A DNA stretch of 64,000 nt. It comes from Limisphaera sp026417315 (GTDB lineage Bacteria; Verrucomicrobiota; Verrucomicrobiia; Limisphaerales; Limisphaeraceae). This document shows, in pieces, positions 48,423 through 57,870 of the stretch (positions are counted from its first letter, which is position 1; every line of letters begins with the position of its first letter). The notes under the pieces were generated by a model. The model saw nothing but the letters and a program-made list of their open reading frames with translations, ran no database searches and was not told the origin of the DNA. The stretch covers positions 1,488,001 to 1,552,000 of the forward strand of contig NZ_JBMVQY010000001.1 in the NCBI RefSeq assembly GCF_049537125.1. Reading direction: 5' to 3'. The translations under genes were made by a program, and so were the position numbers.

Positions 48423-49964
48423 TTACTGTAATGGAATGAACAAGCCAAGTCCAAAATGGGCGCCATACCCGAGGGCCAGGGGGCCCGTGACAGGTTCGGG
48501 AAAGACCAGCTGGAAGGCAGTGCCGGTGCGGGCACCGCGTCGGCCTTCTCCGTGCAGCCGCTCGGTTTGAAATTCGAGGGGACGGAGGCGGCGGGATCCA
48601 ACCGGGATGGTCTCCAGGGGTTCGATGCGGGTGGGCATGGGTTTACCCAACTCGGCCAACAGACGACGCAGGTCGTGGGCAGGGGACCCGATCCACCATC
48701 CGTCAGCGTCGAGTTTGGGCCGGCCGTCGCGGTGGGTTTTCGGGTGACGTGTGGCGACAAAGGGGGTGAGCGAGCGCCAGACTCGTGCGGGGCCGAAGAG
48801 TTTGCAGTCCGGAAACAGGTCCGGTCCGCCCAGGCCCAGAAGGACCAACTGGATGTCGTGGCCACCATGACCCCAGACGCCGTGGCGGGTGAGGATTTCC
48901 AGCGCCCGCCGCGCGCGGCCATCGAAGCCCATGGGGGCAAAGACGGTCACGTGGGTGATGGCGTCTCGACGGCCATTGGCCTCGCAGAGGATGAACGCGT
49001 GCTGGTGTCCCTCCAGAGGTTGGCCCTCTTGCTTGCCGGAGAATACGGGCGCCTGCTCGGAGTATTTGACCAGGGATTGGTGGATGCGTTCTGCAACGGA
49101 GACGGCGCGGGTGAGGCGGGGCGGGACGGCGCTGGCGAGGCTGAAGCGGGCGACCGTGGGCAACGCGCGGCTGATGCGTGTAGCCCGGATCGGTGCGGGC
49201 TCGAAGCAACGGGCGGGGCGGACGTAATCCACCCAGCGACTGCCCGGAGGCAGGGTCCAACCGGCTTGCTGCAGGTCGCCGGTGTCCGTCTGCAGGGCAT
49301 CATACAGGCTGCCGGGGATGGGCGGCCCCGAGGTTTTGGACTTGCGACTGCGGGCTTTGGACTTCGATGCCTGGGCAGAGCGGGCATGGGCATGGAGTTC
49401 CAGCCAACGCGCATAGTTCTGCGGGGTTTCCGGGCACAACACACGAACCAGTTCAGTGCCCTCCGGGACAGGCTCATTCTCGGGCAATGGCCGGGCATTG
49501 GGTTCGAAGCCGGGCAGGTTGGTCAGGACTCGTGCTTCCACGACGCTTTCGGCGCGTCCGAAATAGGTCAGGCGCCCGCAAAGCAGAGCGAGTGCCTCGC
49601 GCAGCTCGGACGGAAGTTCCATGTCCCAAGCGATGATCAAGGGGCCGTCCGCGTGGATAAATGCGTCGTAAACCAGTTTCGATTCGGTTTTTTTGCTCTC
49701 AATCACCGGCATGTAATGCCGTGTATGACCCAGGGTGGCCCGAGGCAGCCAGAAGACGGGCAGTTGAGAGGCCAGGGTGTCGACCAGTTGGCGCACGAGC
49801 GGCTCCGCCAGGTCGGTTTTCGCCTTGAGGTGCCAGGTGGCAACCAGGGCGCGCAAGAAGCGCCAGGGAGACGGGGGCCACTCGACAGCCCCCTCGTTCA
49901 CGTGCCGACCCCACGGGGTGGCGTGGAACCGGCCGGCTGCCGGCAGGATTCGGAGCAGTAACAT
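48423..49964 (-). CDS. csb2: Csb2 (GSU0054 family), type I-G Cas5-Cas6 fusion
   Basis: 513-residue subtype-defining type I-G protein, considered a Cas5 joined to a Cas6-like RNase. The N terminus LLLRILPAAGRFHATPWGRH with VEWPPSPWRFLRALVATW is the hallmark of the family, and the C-terminal half carries VFAPMGFDGRARRALEI and GYGAHFGLGLF, consistent with the Cas6-like RAMP part. It begins 3 bp after csb1. No separate cas6 exists in the window, so this is the best candidate pre-crRNA processing enzyme for both effector complexes. Confidence 0.93.
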   Translation of the reverse strand: MLLLRILPAAGRFHATPWGRHVNEGAVEWPPSPWRFLRALVATWHLKAKTDLAEPLVRQLVDTLASQLPVFWLPRATLGHTRHYMPVIESKKTESKLVYDAFIHADGPLIIAWDMELPSELREALALLCGRLTYFGRAESVVEARVLTNLPGFEPNARPLPENEPVPEGTELVRVLCPETPQNYARWLELHAHARSAQASKSKARSRKSKTSGPPIPGSLYDALQTDTGDLQQAGWTLPPGSRWVDYVRPARCFEPAPIRATRISRALPTVARFSLASAVPPRLTRAVSVAERIHQSLVKYSEQAPVFSGKQEGQPLEGHQHAFILCEANGRRDAITHVTVFAPMGFDGRARRALEILTRHGVWGHGGHDIQLVLLGLGGPDLFPDCKLFGPARVWRSLTPFVATRHPKTHRDGRPKLDADGWWIGSPAHDLRRLLAELGKPMPTRIEPLETIPVGSRRLRPLEFQTERLHGEGRRGARTGTAFQLVFPEPVTGPLALGYGAHFGLGLFIPLQ

Positions 49965-49967
49965 GGC

Positions 49968-50909
49968 TCAGGCGAGGAATTGCACGGTGGTTTTGGGTGG
50001 ATTCGCAAAGAAGGGTCTGGCCTTTTCGACAAGTCCCGGCAGCGCACTTTCGACTTCTGCCAGCGAGGGGATCCGAAAGGCCGCGGGACGTTTCACCGTG
50101 AGAGGGCCATCGAGCTCGAGATCACATGCCGACCGGAGGCGCAATCCATCGCGGAGGAAACGGTGAATTTTGTAGAGGGCCAGCGCCACCAGGAGAGTTT
50201 CGACGCTTTCGTCCAGACGAAATCCGCGGATGAGGGCCAGATCGAGAATGAACGAGGCGGTGAGATCTCCGCAGAATTCCTCGCGGTGGAACGGTACGTT
50301 GCCAAAGCCTTTCGTGGCGTCGCCACTGGGGTTGACGGGATCATTCTTGACGCCTCCGCTGGCCGCAGTGGTGACGTTTTTGGCCTCGATGAATGCCGTC
50401 AGAGCGCGTGGCAACCGCATTCGGCCGCCGGCGATCTCGGACTTGGCGAGGAACACCCCATGCAGGAGAGAGTTGATGTCGTATTTCAGCAGGACCCTGG
50501 CCAACAGGGTAAGATCGACGGGGCCAAAGTCGCCGATGGCCAGTTCCTTTTTCAGGGTCTCCACGAAGGACTTGTCGCGGCTCTCCAAGATATAGGGGCT
50601 GTTGAGCCGGTGGGCTTCGAGCACGGAGTTGGTGAGCGGTTTTCCGTCTTTGTCGATGACCAGGACGCACGGGAGGCCCCGGAGGGGTGCGACCCAATCG
50701 TTGGTTCTGGTATCCCAGCAGACGGCCTCGAGTCGATTGGCCATGCTCTGGGCGGATTCGACCAGGAGCATCTCGGTGCCGTCGGGTAAGCGGTATTGGG
50801 CGGGGCCCAGGTCGGGGAAGCCGGTGGGCTGAAAGCGCGTGCCGGCGATGGGCTTGAGTTTGGCCTCCAGGACGAGACGTGGTTCGTTGTTCAGGGCTGC
50901 AAGGTTCAT
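49968..50909 (-). CDS. csb1: Csb1 (GSU0053 family), type I-G Cas7 backbone subunit
   Basis: 313-residue Cas7-type protein forming the type I-G Cascade backbone along the crRNA. The family signature is visible as EAKLKPIAGTRFQPTGFPDLG and LLVESAQSMANRLEAVCWD, with SPYILES and a central INSLLHGVFLAKS segment. The start at 50909 overlaps the csx17 stop (ATGA). Confidence 0.94.
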   Translation of the reverse strand: MNLAALNNEPRLVLEAKLKPIAGTRFQPTGFPDLGPAQYRLPDGTEMLLVESAQSMANRLEAVCWDTRTNDWVAPLRGLPCVLVIDKDGKPLTNSVLEAHRLNSPYILESRDKSFVETLKKELAIGDFGPVDLTLLARVLLKYDINSLLHGVFLAKSEIAGGRMRLPRALTAFIEAKNVTTAASGGVKNDPVNPSGDATKGFGNVPFHREEFCGDLTASFILDLALIRGFRLDESVETLLVALALYKIHRFLRDGLRLRSACDLELDGPLTVKRPAAFRIPSLAEVESALPGLVEKARPFFANPPKTTVQFLA

Positions 50910-53194
50910 AACACGGTTTCAGGCTCAGGTTTGAGTACGAGGTCCCGCAGTCGGGAGAGATCCCGTGGGGAAAGCGGAAAGAGCAGGGCGGCAGCGATGC
51001 GTCGAGCGGCCGCCGGTGGGACAAAAACCTCTTCGAAGGCCGGGCGTAGTCCGGAGCCGCGGAGGCGGCGGACGGCAAGGCGCGAGGCTTCTACTGCTCG
51101 TCCGGCGGCGGCGAGTCGATGGATCATGGAAACCGCCGGAATCTCGGGGAGATCTTTTCTCTCACCGGGTCGGGGGTAGGCCAGCCGCAACAGGCTGTAA
51201 CACGCAGGGGGGATTTCCGGGATGCGACCGTTGCCCGTTTCAGACTCCCGCCCGGTGGCGACTGGAGAGTCTGCCGTGGGGGCCGTCGCCCGGGCGCCGG
51301 GGCGGTCCCCGCCGGGTCCCGGACTTTGGGAGTTGGCGGGGAAGGTTTGCCAGTTCAAAAGAACCAGTCCCCAGAGAAGGTCGGCCAGGAGAGTGTCATC
51401 CGTGCGGCCCTCGAGGAAGGCGATTACGTCTGGCAGCGGGGCCGGACAATGGGCGTGATCCGGCAGATCGGATTTTCCGGCCTGTTGGGCGCGGATCAGT
51501 CTTCGAGCCAGGATGGCGATGAGTACCTGCACGAGGTCACCTTCATGCCACACGACATCATTGGAAGGTGGGTCATCCCAGGTGAGAGGGCCTGTTCCGG
51601 AGCCGGCTCTGGTGCCGACCGGTTCCAGGTGGTGTCGCAGGGTGAGTAGGACTGGCCGGCCCTCGGCATCCTTGTACCAGCCGTGGACGGACGCCAGGGC
51701 GGCGGCCAGGCGGAATTCGGTGCTGCCGTCGTCGGCCTGCTGGAGCCAGTGCGGGGACAGACCGCACAATGGGTACAATTTGATGCGCGGAGGTTTCTCG
51801 TTGCGGCCGGTGGTCCAGGCCAGGCTGCGAGCCAGGGCTCGCTCGGCCTGACCGAGGGCGATCAGGACGGCCTGAAGGCGTTTGGGACTGCCCTCGCGGC
51901 ACAGCTCCAGGATACGCGTTTCAAGCTGACGGAGAGCCCGACTGACCGCGGAGGGAACCTGCTCGGCCCGGGGACCGGCCTCCCTGCGGAGGCGGTCCAG
52001 CCAGCCATCGATTTCGGCGAGCAGGTTGGCCCGGGCGTTCCGATGAGTTACAAAGCGCCCCAACGGAGTGGCAAAAAAGCTGCGGCCGTTGCGGATTTGA
52101 AAGCCCAGGCGCTCGAAGGCCTCGAGGCCGCGGTCCACCCCCAGGGTCACCAGGGCTCTGGCGAAGTCCGTGCCGGTGCGTGCGGGTCTGGATCCTACGT
52201 GGGCTCGACCCTCGCCGAAAACAGCTTGCAGTTCGGCCAGGGTGGTGGGTCGGGACCAGAGTGGAATCCACATTTCGCCACGGGATCCGATGGGGCGCTT
52301 CGGGCCGGGGCTTAGCTCGTCCGTGGCGGAGGCTGTACCATATCCGGCAGCAGTCTGCTGCACATAAAACGGGAAGGCGGCTGTTCCCGGCTGGCCGGTC
52401 TCCAATTTTTTGACGGCTGCCGCCGCGAACAACAAGGCTCCTTCCAACATCAGAACATAATCCCAGGGATTGACGTTGCCCTCGCGCGTGAACCCAGAAG
52501 TCGTATTCGGTCCGCCTGCAGCTCCCGGATAAAACTGGCCCACGGGCGCCGGGGGAACCTGGAAGCTCTGGACGCCGTCGTACAGGGCGGCGTCCAGCCA
52601 CGTTTCGACTCCGGCCCGCGGCAAACCGGTCTGTGGATCCAGAATCTCCACGATTCGCTGCATGAAATTGTTGGTAAATTCCAGGCGTCCGTCATTACCG
52701 CCCGTGCCCAGCAGGGGCGGGTATTTCACTCCCTCCCAGGTCAGGACGAAAGCGGCGTCGAGCCAGCGCAACGCGGATTCCGGAAAGAGGTTTCGACAGG
52801 CGTACAAAAGTTGCTCCTTCACATCGGCCCTGGGTTTCTCCTCCAGGGCGAATTCCTTCAATGCCCTGCGTGCGGCGGCGATCGCCTTCTGGTAACTCGC
52901 CAGTCGGGGGCACTGGCTTTCCTCGATGGCCTGGAGGGCAACCGAGTTATCACCGGGGTAGAAGCCGCTCCCGCCGTTCCAAGGTGCCAGGATTGGTGTC
53001 GGGGCATAGTGGTGCAGGAAAAAGTCGAGCAGCCCCTGACGGTCGAGCCGGCTGTGCAGCACGAATACATCGCGGTGCCAGCAGCCGGCGGCCCGGGGAT
53101 CAGCCTGTTCGGAGACCAGCCGCAGGACCCCGAGGGCCTTGAGGTAATGGGCCAGCGGGATCGGGGCACATCCGGGCAGGAGAACACGGTTCAT
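50906..53194 (-). CDS. csx17: Csx17, type I-G Cas8-like large subunit
   Basis: 762-residue large subunit of the type I-G effector, taken to replace Cas8 in PAM recognition and Cas3 recruitment. The N terminus PLAHYLKALGVLRLVSEQAD followed by NGGSGFYPGDN is typical of Csx17, as are the later KYPPLLGTGGNDGRLEFTNN and GNVNPWDYVLMLEGALLFA. It overlaps cas3 upstream and csb1 downstream by ATGA each. No catalytic motif is expected or seen. Confidence 0.93.
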   Translation of the reverse strand: MNRVLLPGCAPIPLAHYLKALGVLRLVSEQADPRAAGCWHRDVFVLHSRLDRQGLLDFFLHHYAPTPILAPWNGGSGFYPGDNSVALQAIEESQCPRLASYQKAIAAARRALKEFALEEKPRADVKEQLLYACRNLFPESALRWLDAAFVLTWEGVKYPPLLGTGGNDGRLEFTNNFMQRIVEILDPQTGLPRAGVETWLDAALYDGVQSFQVPPAPVGQFYPGAAGGPNTTSGFTREGNVNPWDYVLMLEGALLFAAAAVKKLETGQPGTAAFPFYVQQTAAGYGTASATDELSPGPKRPIGSRGEMWIPLWSRPTTLAELQAVFGEGRAHVGSRPARTGTDFARALVTLGVDRGLEAFERLGFQIRNGRSFFATPLGRFVTHRNARANLLAEIDGWLDRLRREAGPRAEQVPSAVSRALRQLETRILELCREGSPKRLQAVLIALGQAERALARSLAWTTGRNEKPPRIKLYPLCGLSPHWLQQADDGSTEFRLAAALASVHGWYKDAEGRPVLLTLRHHLEPVGTRAGSGTGPLTWDDPPSNDVVWHEGDLVQVLIAILARRLIRAQQAGKSDLPDHAHCPAPLPDVIAFLEGRTDDTLLADLLWGLVLLNWQTFPANSQSPGPGGDRPGARATAPTADSPVATGRESETGNGRIPEIPPACYSLLRLAYPRPGERKDLPEIPAVSMIHRLAAAGRAVEASRLAVRRLRGSGLRPAFEEVFVPPAAARRIAAALLFPLSPRDLSRLRDLVLKPEPETVL

Positions 53195-55830
53195 GGCACG
53201 ATCTCCTTCTGGGAAGCACGGGCGTCCGCAGAGCGCAACAGGGTTTCAAGAAAGGCGAGCTGAAACGGGCCAAAACGGTCGCGCAGCACGAGGGTCCTCT
53301 CGAGCCAGGAAGGCTCGCCCTGAGGATTCCGACCCATTTCCATAAGGTCCAGGGACAACTTCAGCGGACCGCTGGGAGGGGTCGAGCCGATGGCCAGAAA
53401 GGCTTGGGTTGGGATCTCGTCTCCCTCGACGATCCCTCGTGCGATGCGGGCTTCGGGCCGATCCGGAGGAGGCTCTTCCCCGGGCAGGGACCGGATGGAC
53501 ATTCGGACTTTCCCATGGTGGGCGGCGATGAGATAGGCGATCAGGTCTCGCTCTGGCACGTTGAGTGGGCCGGCTTGTAACCAGGCCAGAGCGGAGGCCA
53601 ACTCGTGACGGAAAAAGGGGCGCGAGCATGTCCGAGAGGGTTGGGCCGACTTGGCCCACAGAGCGGCTGCGCGCGCGAGGTCGTCCCCTCGAAGCATGGT
53701 TTGGAACGCCTCATGGGCTTTGCCCAGGTCGTGCCATCGGGCGGCAATCTCGAGCACCGGGGACGAATCGCAGGAGAGAAGTCGGGAGAGTTCCGTGCTC
53801 AGGGCCTCTGCGAGGCTGCTCGTTTCGGCCACGACATGCTGGGTGTGATCTCCGAGGGTGACCCAGGCACTGCAAAAACTGGCCTCATCCCGCGAATAGC
53901 CATGACTGGGAACCTGAGCCTGAAGAGAAACGGGCTCGACGGATGCAAAGAGACCCTCGACGCCGATCCAGCCCAACTCGGGGGAGTAACCTCCCGCCCC
54001 GGCGTGGAGGAGATAGACGCCGCCGGGGCGCGGGTGGTCCACGCGCTGCCATTGCTCGGCGAGAGCGTTCCACGACCATGCGACCGATCGGGCGGCCTCG
54101 ACGCCGTTGGCCGGGGATTTGGCGAGCTGCTCGAGGAAGCGGCGGAATTGCGCCAGGGAGACGGGACACAACTCTGTCGCGGCAGGTTCCGGTTGCGGCG
54201 GCTGGTTGGGGTCATCGCCAAAGGCACGCCAGAACACATGGACATCGGTGTCCTGACCCTCGCGGATGAAACGGGAGATGTCGAGGTCGTGTCCTGCCAG
54301 GTCCGGGGTCGTGTCGAACAGTTCGATCAGGTCCTTTTGTCGCAGGAGCGGGCGCACGGGACCGACGTCCGCACGCGGCCCAGCGTCGGCGACAGAGGCC
54401 GGGCTTGCATCGGCGAGGGTTGGAAGGAGCTCCCGGGCCTGGTGTAATTCCTCGGCGGTATAGGGCAGGGTTAGCTCGTCGGTTCCATCCCGGCCCTCGA
54501 TGTCGATCCAGAAAACCCGGGCTTCTTCGGGTGGCTGAGCCTCGCCGCGCCGGTTGCATCGGCCGAACCGTTGGACGAGCGATGGCCACGGTGCGAGCTC
54601 GGTAATCAATGTGCGAGCCGAAATGTCCACGCCGGCTTCGACGGCCTGCGTGGCGACAACGATGCGGTCGCCGTCCTCGCGCAGGAGGGTTTCTTGGTGC
54701 GCCCGGTCGTACGGGCGGAACCGGGAGTGAACCAGAGCAAGTGGGCGTTGGGGAGCGAGCCGTCGGAGTTCCTGGTAAACCTCTTGCGCCCGGGCGACCC
54801 GATTGAGGATGACGAGGGTCAGGCTGTTCGGTCGGTGTTTGGCGAGCACAAATTCCGCCAGTTGTCGGGCGTAAGATTTGGCCGTGCCCGCCTTCAGGAC
54901 CAGCCCGGCCCGGGCGAGTGGTTTGGGAGCGCGGTAGCGGCGGTGCACTTCGGGCAGCGCCAGATCCGCGGAACTCAATCGGACTGCGGGCCATCCTTCG
55001 GCCGGGCGGGGATGATCGGTCGTCGCCAGCCGGGCCTCGTCCAGGGTGGCGCTCATCCACCAGGTGAAGCAGCCGGCCCCAGCCGTGCGCAGCCGTTCGC
55101 GGAAGGCGTCCAGCTGTGCCGTGGTTTCAAAGCCCACGCCCATGAGTTGGGTTTCGTCCACGATCCACAGAGAGTCGTTGTTGAGCAGGGCAAAGTGCAT
55201 GGGCCAACGGTACCGGCTCATGCCGTAGCCGCGGTTCAGGGCGCGGGAGAGCAACATGTCCTGCGTCCCGATGAGGATGGCGGGCTTTTCGGGATGGAGA
55301 TCCCAGTCGCGTCGTCCGTCATCGAGCTCTTCGCCGCCCATGAGGACGATGGGCGAGTGTTTGGCCAGCCAGAGCAACGGGTCGCGGGCATGGGCCAGCG
55401 GTCCCTTGAGGGTCGCCAGGCGGGCAGCATCTCGTTGCAGGCGCTCCCGGGCGGGCGGCGGCAGGGATCGGACGGCCGATTCAAGGAGGGGGTCGTCAGC
55501 AGCCACAGCCCGGGCAAGGCGCACGAGCCATTCGGAGACGTTGTCCCGCGTTTGTTCCACAAGGGTCCGCATGGGCAAGCAGTAGACGAGGCGACGCGGC
55601 CAGGAAGCACGGTGCTCCGGATCCGGGTGCAGAATCCGGTTCCACAACCATGCCATGACCACGGCAGCGGTTTTGCCCATGCCGGTGGGGATCGAGATCA
55701 GTTGCGACCGGCAGGTCACCCCCACCGGACCGCCGGGAGCGGGTTGGCTGGCAGGTCCGCATGCGAGGCGGACCTGATAAGGATAAGGCTTGGATCCCAC
55801 AATCGCGGCGAAGCAGTCGCGGTAAGTCAT
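53191..55830 (-). CDS. cas3: Cas3 helicase-nuclease, helicase first and HD last (type I-G)
   Basis: About 879 residues from the ATG at 55830 (MTYRDCFAAIVG). The SF2 helicase comes first: Walker A SIPTGMGKTAAVV, Walker B IVDETQLMGVG, motif III WMSATLDEARL, and motifs V-VI VVATQAVEAGVDISARTL with QRFGRCNRRGE. The HD nuclease follows at the C terminus (AARWHDLGKAHEAF, FFRHELASALAWL, IAAHHGKVRM). This domain order is the reverse of most Cas3 proteins and fits type I-G. The protein degrades target DNA recruited by the Csx17/Csb1/Csb2 complex. First gene of the cas block; an in-frame ATG at 55905 adds 25 non-family residues and is less likely. Confidence 0.94.
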   Translation of the reverse strand: MTYRDCFAAIVGSKPYPYQVRLACGPASQPAPGGPVGVTCRSQLISIPTGMGKTAAVVMAWLWNRILHPDPEHRASWPRRLVYCLPMRTLVEQTRDNVSEWLVRLARAVAADDPLLESAVRSLPPPARERLQRDAARLATLKGPLAHARDPLLWLAKHSPIVLMGGEELDDGRRDWDLHPEKPAILIGTQDMLLSRALNRGYGMSRYRWPMHFALLNNDSLWIVDETQLMGVGFETTAQLDAFRERLRTAGAGCFTWWMSATLDEARLATTDHPRPAEGWPAVRLSSADLALPEVHRRYRAPKPLARAGLVLKAGTAKSYARQLAEFVLAKHRPNSLTLVILNRVARAQEVYQELRRLAPQRPLALVHSRFRPYDRAHQETLLREDGDRIVVATQAVEAGVDISARTLITELAPWPSLVQRFGRCNRRGEAQPPEEARVFWIDIEGRDGTDELTLPYTAEELHQARELLPTLADASPASVADAGPRADVGPVRPLLRQKDLIELFDTTPDLAGHDLDISRFIREGQDTDVHVFWRAFGDDPNQPPQPEPAATELCPVSLAQFRRFLEQLAKSPANGVEAARSVAWSWNALAEQWQRVDHPRPGGVYLLHAGAGGYSPELGWIGVEGLFASVEPVSLQAQVPSHGYSRDEASFCSAWVTLGDHTQHVVAETSSLAEALSTELSRLLSCDSSPVLEIAARWHDLGKAHEAFQTMLRGDDLARAAALWAKSAQPSRTCSRPFFRHELASALAWLQAGPLNVPERDLIAYLIAAHHGKVRMSIRSLPGEEPPPDRPEARIARGIVEGDEIPTQAFLAIGSTPPSGPLKLSLDLMEMGRNPQGEPSWLERTLVLRDRFGPFQLAFLETLLRSADARASQKEIVP

Positions 55831-56507
55831 GTTGGAGGCCAAAGGTACATTCCGGGAAGGGTCAAAATGGTCACTGAGGCAACGCTGCTGCCGACCGAGA
55901 GCCACTGTCGCCGGCTAGGGGTGGGGATCCACCGCCAGAGTTTCATCAAACTCCGGGCGATCGATGGGATCTGAAGCTCCATCGTCTTCCTCGGGCGTCA
56001 GGCTACTATCTGCCTCGATGGAGGTCAAGCATCGACGTGGCAAGCTTAAACAAAGAGCACCTTGGTAATCTGCGGTGAGCTCCGGGCCGGGGCTGGTCAT
56101 TCGAAGAGAAGACCGCGGCCCAAGCGTCGACCTGGCAAAGAGCGGTGGCTGCACTGGACCGCGAGGAATTCCTCCGATCGGTAAATTTGTGGTGGTCTAC
56201 TGACAACCAGGCTGGGCGGGTCGCAGAGCCGTGCAGCGGCGTCACATGGCTCCTGGAGGTCCCGGGCGTGCCCGGGGGTGCGGCGCACCGGGAGGGCCGT
56301 CATGAGTTCGAAGGAGGCGCCCCGGTCTTCGCTGAGATGGCACGGGTTCGCCCGGGGAGCGCGAACCCGACGTCGCTTGAGAACCGAGCTCCGACCGTCG
56401 GTTCCACCATCGCGGCGTGCTGACTGGCAAGGTGCGGAGGCGCGGCCCGGATTCGGCTTCTTGACGGCCCCGGGCGGCCGCGCCTAGGGTTGCCGTACAA
56501 CGAACTT
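55831..56507. other. Divergent intergenic region upstream of cas3
   Basis: 677 bp between cas3 (minus) and the oxidoreductase (plus). It should hold the promoter of the cas block but shows no convincing -35/-10 pair. A hairpin GAGTTT-CATC-AAACTC lies at 55938-55953. A short minus-strand frame ending at 55915 encodes an acidic tail (PEEDDGASDPID), but its third-base composition is unlike the neighbouring genes. Confidence 0.5.
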
Positions 56508-57839
56508 ATGCGTACCGGTTTGAGTCCAGATTCCCGTCCGCGCCACTCTTCTGCCCGCAGTCGGCGTCAGTTTCTTCGCACCACGATGCTTGCGGGAGCG
56601 GCCCTGGCTGCGCCCGCCATTCTGCCCTCGCGGGCGCGCGCGGCCGGAGGCCGTGAGATGTTGCGGGTGGGCCTGATTGGGTGTGGGGGCCGCGGCACGG
56701 GCGCAGCACAACAGGCGCTCAAAGCGGACCCGAACACGGTCCTGGTGGCCATGGCGGATGTGTTCCCGGAACCCATCGAGACGGCGTTGCGGTCCCTGCA
56801 GCAAAATGCGGAGATCGCGGCCCGGGTGCAGGTGCCCCCGGATCGGCGGTTCGTGGGACTGGACGCATACCAACGCCTGATCGATTCGGGCGTGGACGTG
56901 GTCCTGCAGGCGGCCCCGCCGGGGTTTCGCCCGCAGCATGTGCGGGCCGCGGTGGAGGCCGGGAAGCACCAATTCGTGGAAAAGCCCGTCGCCACGGATG
57001 TGGCCGGGGTGCGGTCCGTGATGGAATCGGTACGGATCGCACGGGAGAAGAAGCTGGCCTGGGTGGCCGGGTTTTGCTGGCGATACGATTTTGCGCGCCG
57101 GGAGTTCTATCGCCGGATTCATGACGGCGCCATTGGGGAGATTCGCGCGATTTACGCGACATATTACACGGGCCCGGTGAAGCCGATGCCCCCGCCCAGT
57201 GCGCGCCCGCCGGGCATGGGCGACGTCGAATGGCAAATCCGGAACTGGTATAACTTTGTGTGGTTGTCGGGGGACGGACTGGTGGAACAGGCCTGTCACA
57301 GTGTGGACAAGATCCTGTGGGCCATGCGGGATCAACCTCCGGCCAAAGCGGTGGCCACGGGCGGCCGGCAAACACCCAATCATGAGGGTAACATTTACGA
57401 CCACATGCATGTGGTCTACGAGTGGCCCAATGGTGTGCGGGCCTTCATGGGCCAACGACAGATCGCGGGCTGCTTCAATCAAAACTCGGACTTCTTGATG
57501 GGGAGCAAGGGGGAAGGGGTCATTGACGGCTGGCGGGCCGTGTACATCAAGGGGGAGAGCCCCTGGCGCTACACCGGCCCCAACAATGACATGTATCAGC
57601 AGGAACACGACGAATTGTTTGCCTCGATCCGGAAGGGTGAGCCGATCAACGACGGCGAGTGGGAGGCCCAAAGCACCCTGGTGGCCATCATGGGGCGCAT
57701 GGCCGCGTACACGGGACAGGAAATTACCTGGGACATGATTCTCAACTCCAGGGAGAAACTCGTGCCGGAGCCTTTGACGTGGGACATGAAACTGCCCATT
57801 GCGCCCATGGCCATACCCGGGCAAACAAAATTCATCTGA
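56508..57839 (+). CDS. Tat-exported Gfo/Idh/MocA-family oxidoreductase
   Basis: 443-residue predicted periplasmic NAD(P)-dependent sugar or cyclitol oxidoreductase. The start at 56508 precedes a Tat leader (SRRQFLRTTMLAGAALA, cleavage near SRARA). The Rossmann motif LRVGLIGCGGRGTGA is followed by the conserved dehydrogenase lysine in KHQFVEKPVATD, and the C-terminal alpha/beta domain contains HMHVVYEWPNGVRAF. Such proteins are abundant in Planctomycetes and Verrucomicrobia and act on sugars often without free cofactor exchange. The TIM-barrel gene 31 bp downstream is probably co-transcribed. Substrate unknown. Confidence 0.9.
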   Translation: MRTGLSPDSRPRHSSARSRRQFLRTTMLAGAALAAPAILPSRARAAGGREMLRVGLIGCGGRGTGAAQQALKADPNTVLVAMADVFPEPIETALRSLQQNAEIAARVQVPPDRRFVGLDAYQRLIDSGVDVVLQAAPPGFRPQHVRAAVEAGKHQFVEKPVATDVAGVRSVMESVRIAREKKLAWVAGFCWRYDFARREFYRRIHDGAIGEIRAIYATYYTGPVKPMPPPSARPPGMGDVEWQIRNWYNFVWLSGDGLVEQACHSVDKILWAMRDQPPAKAVATGGRQTPNHEGNIYDHMHVVYEWPNGVRAFMGQRQIAGCFNQNSDFLMGSKGEGVIDGWRAVYIKGESPWRYTGPNNDMYQQEHDELFASIRKGEPINDGEWEAQSTLVAIMGRMAAYTGQEITWDMILNSREKLVPEPLTWDMKLPIAPMAIPGQTKFI

Positions 57840-57870
57840 CCGTTTCGCTCCCCGCCCTTCCGAAGTTCTT

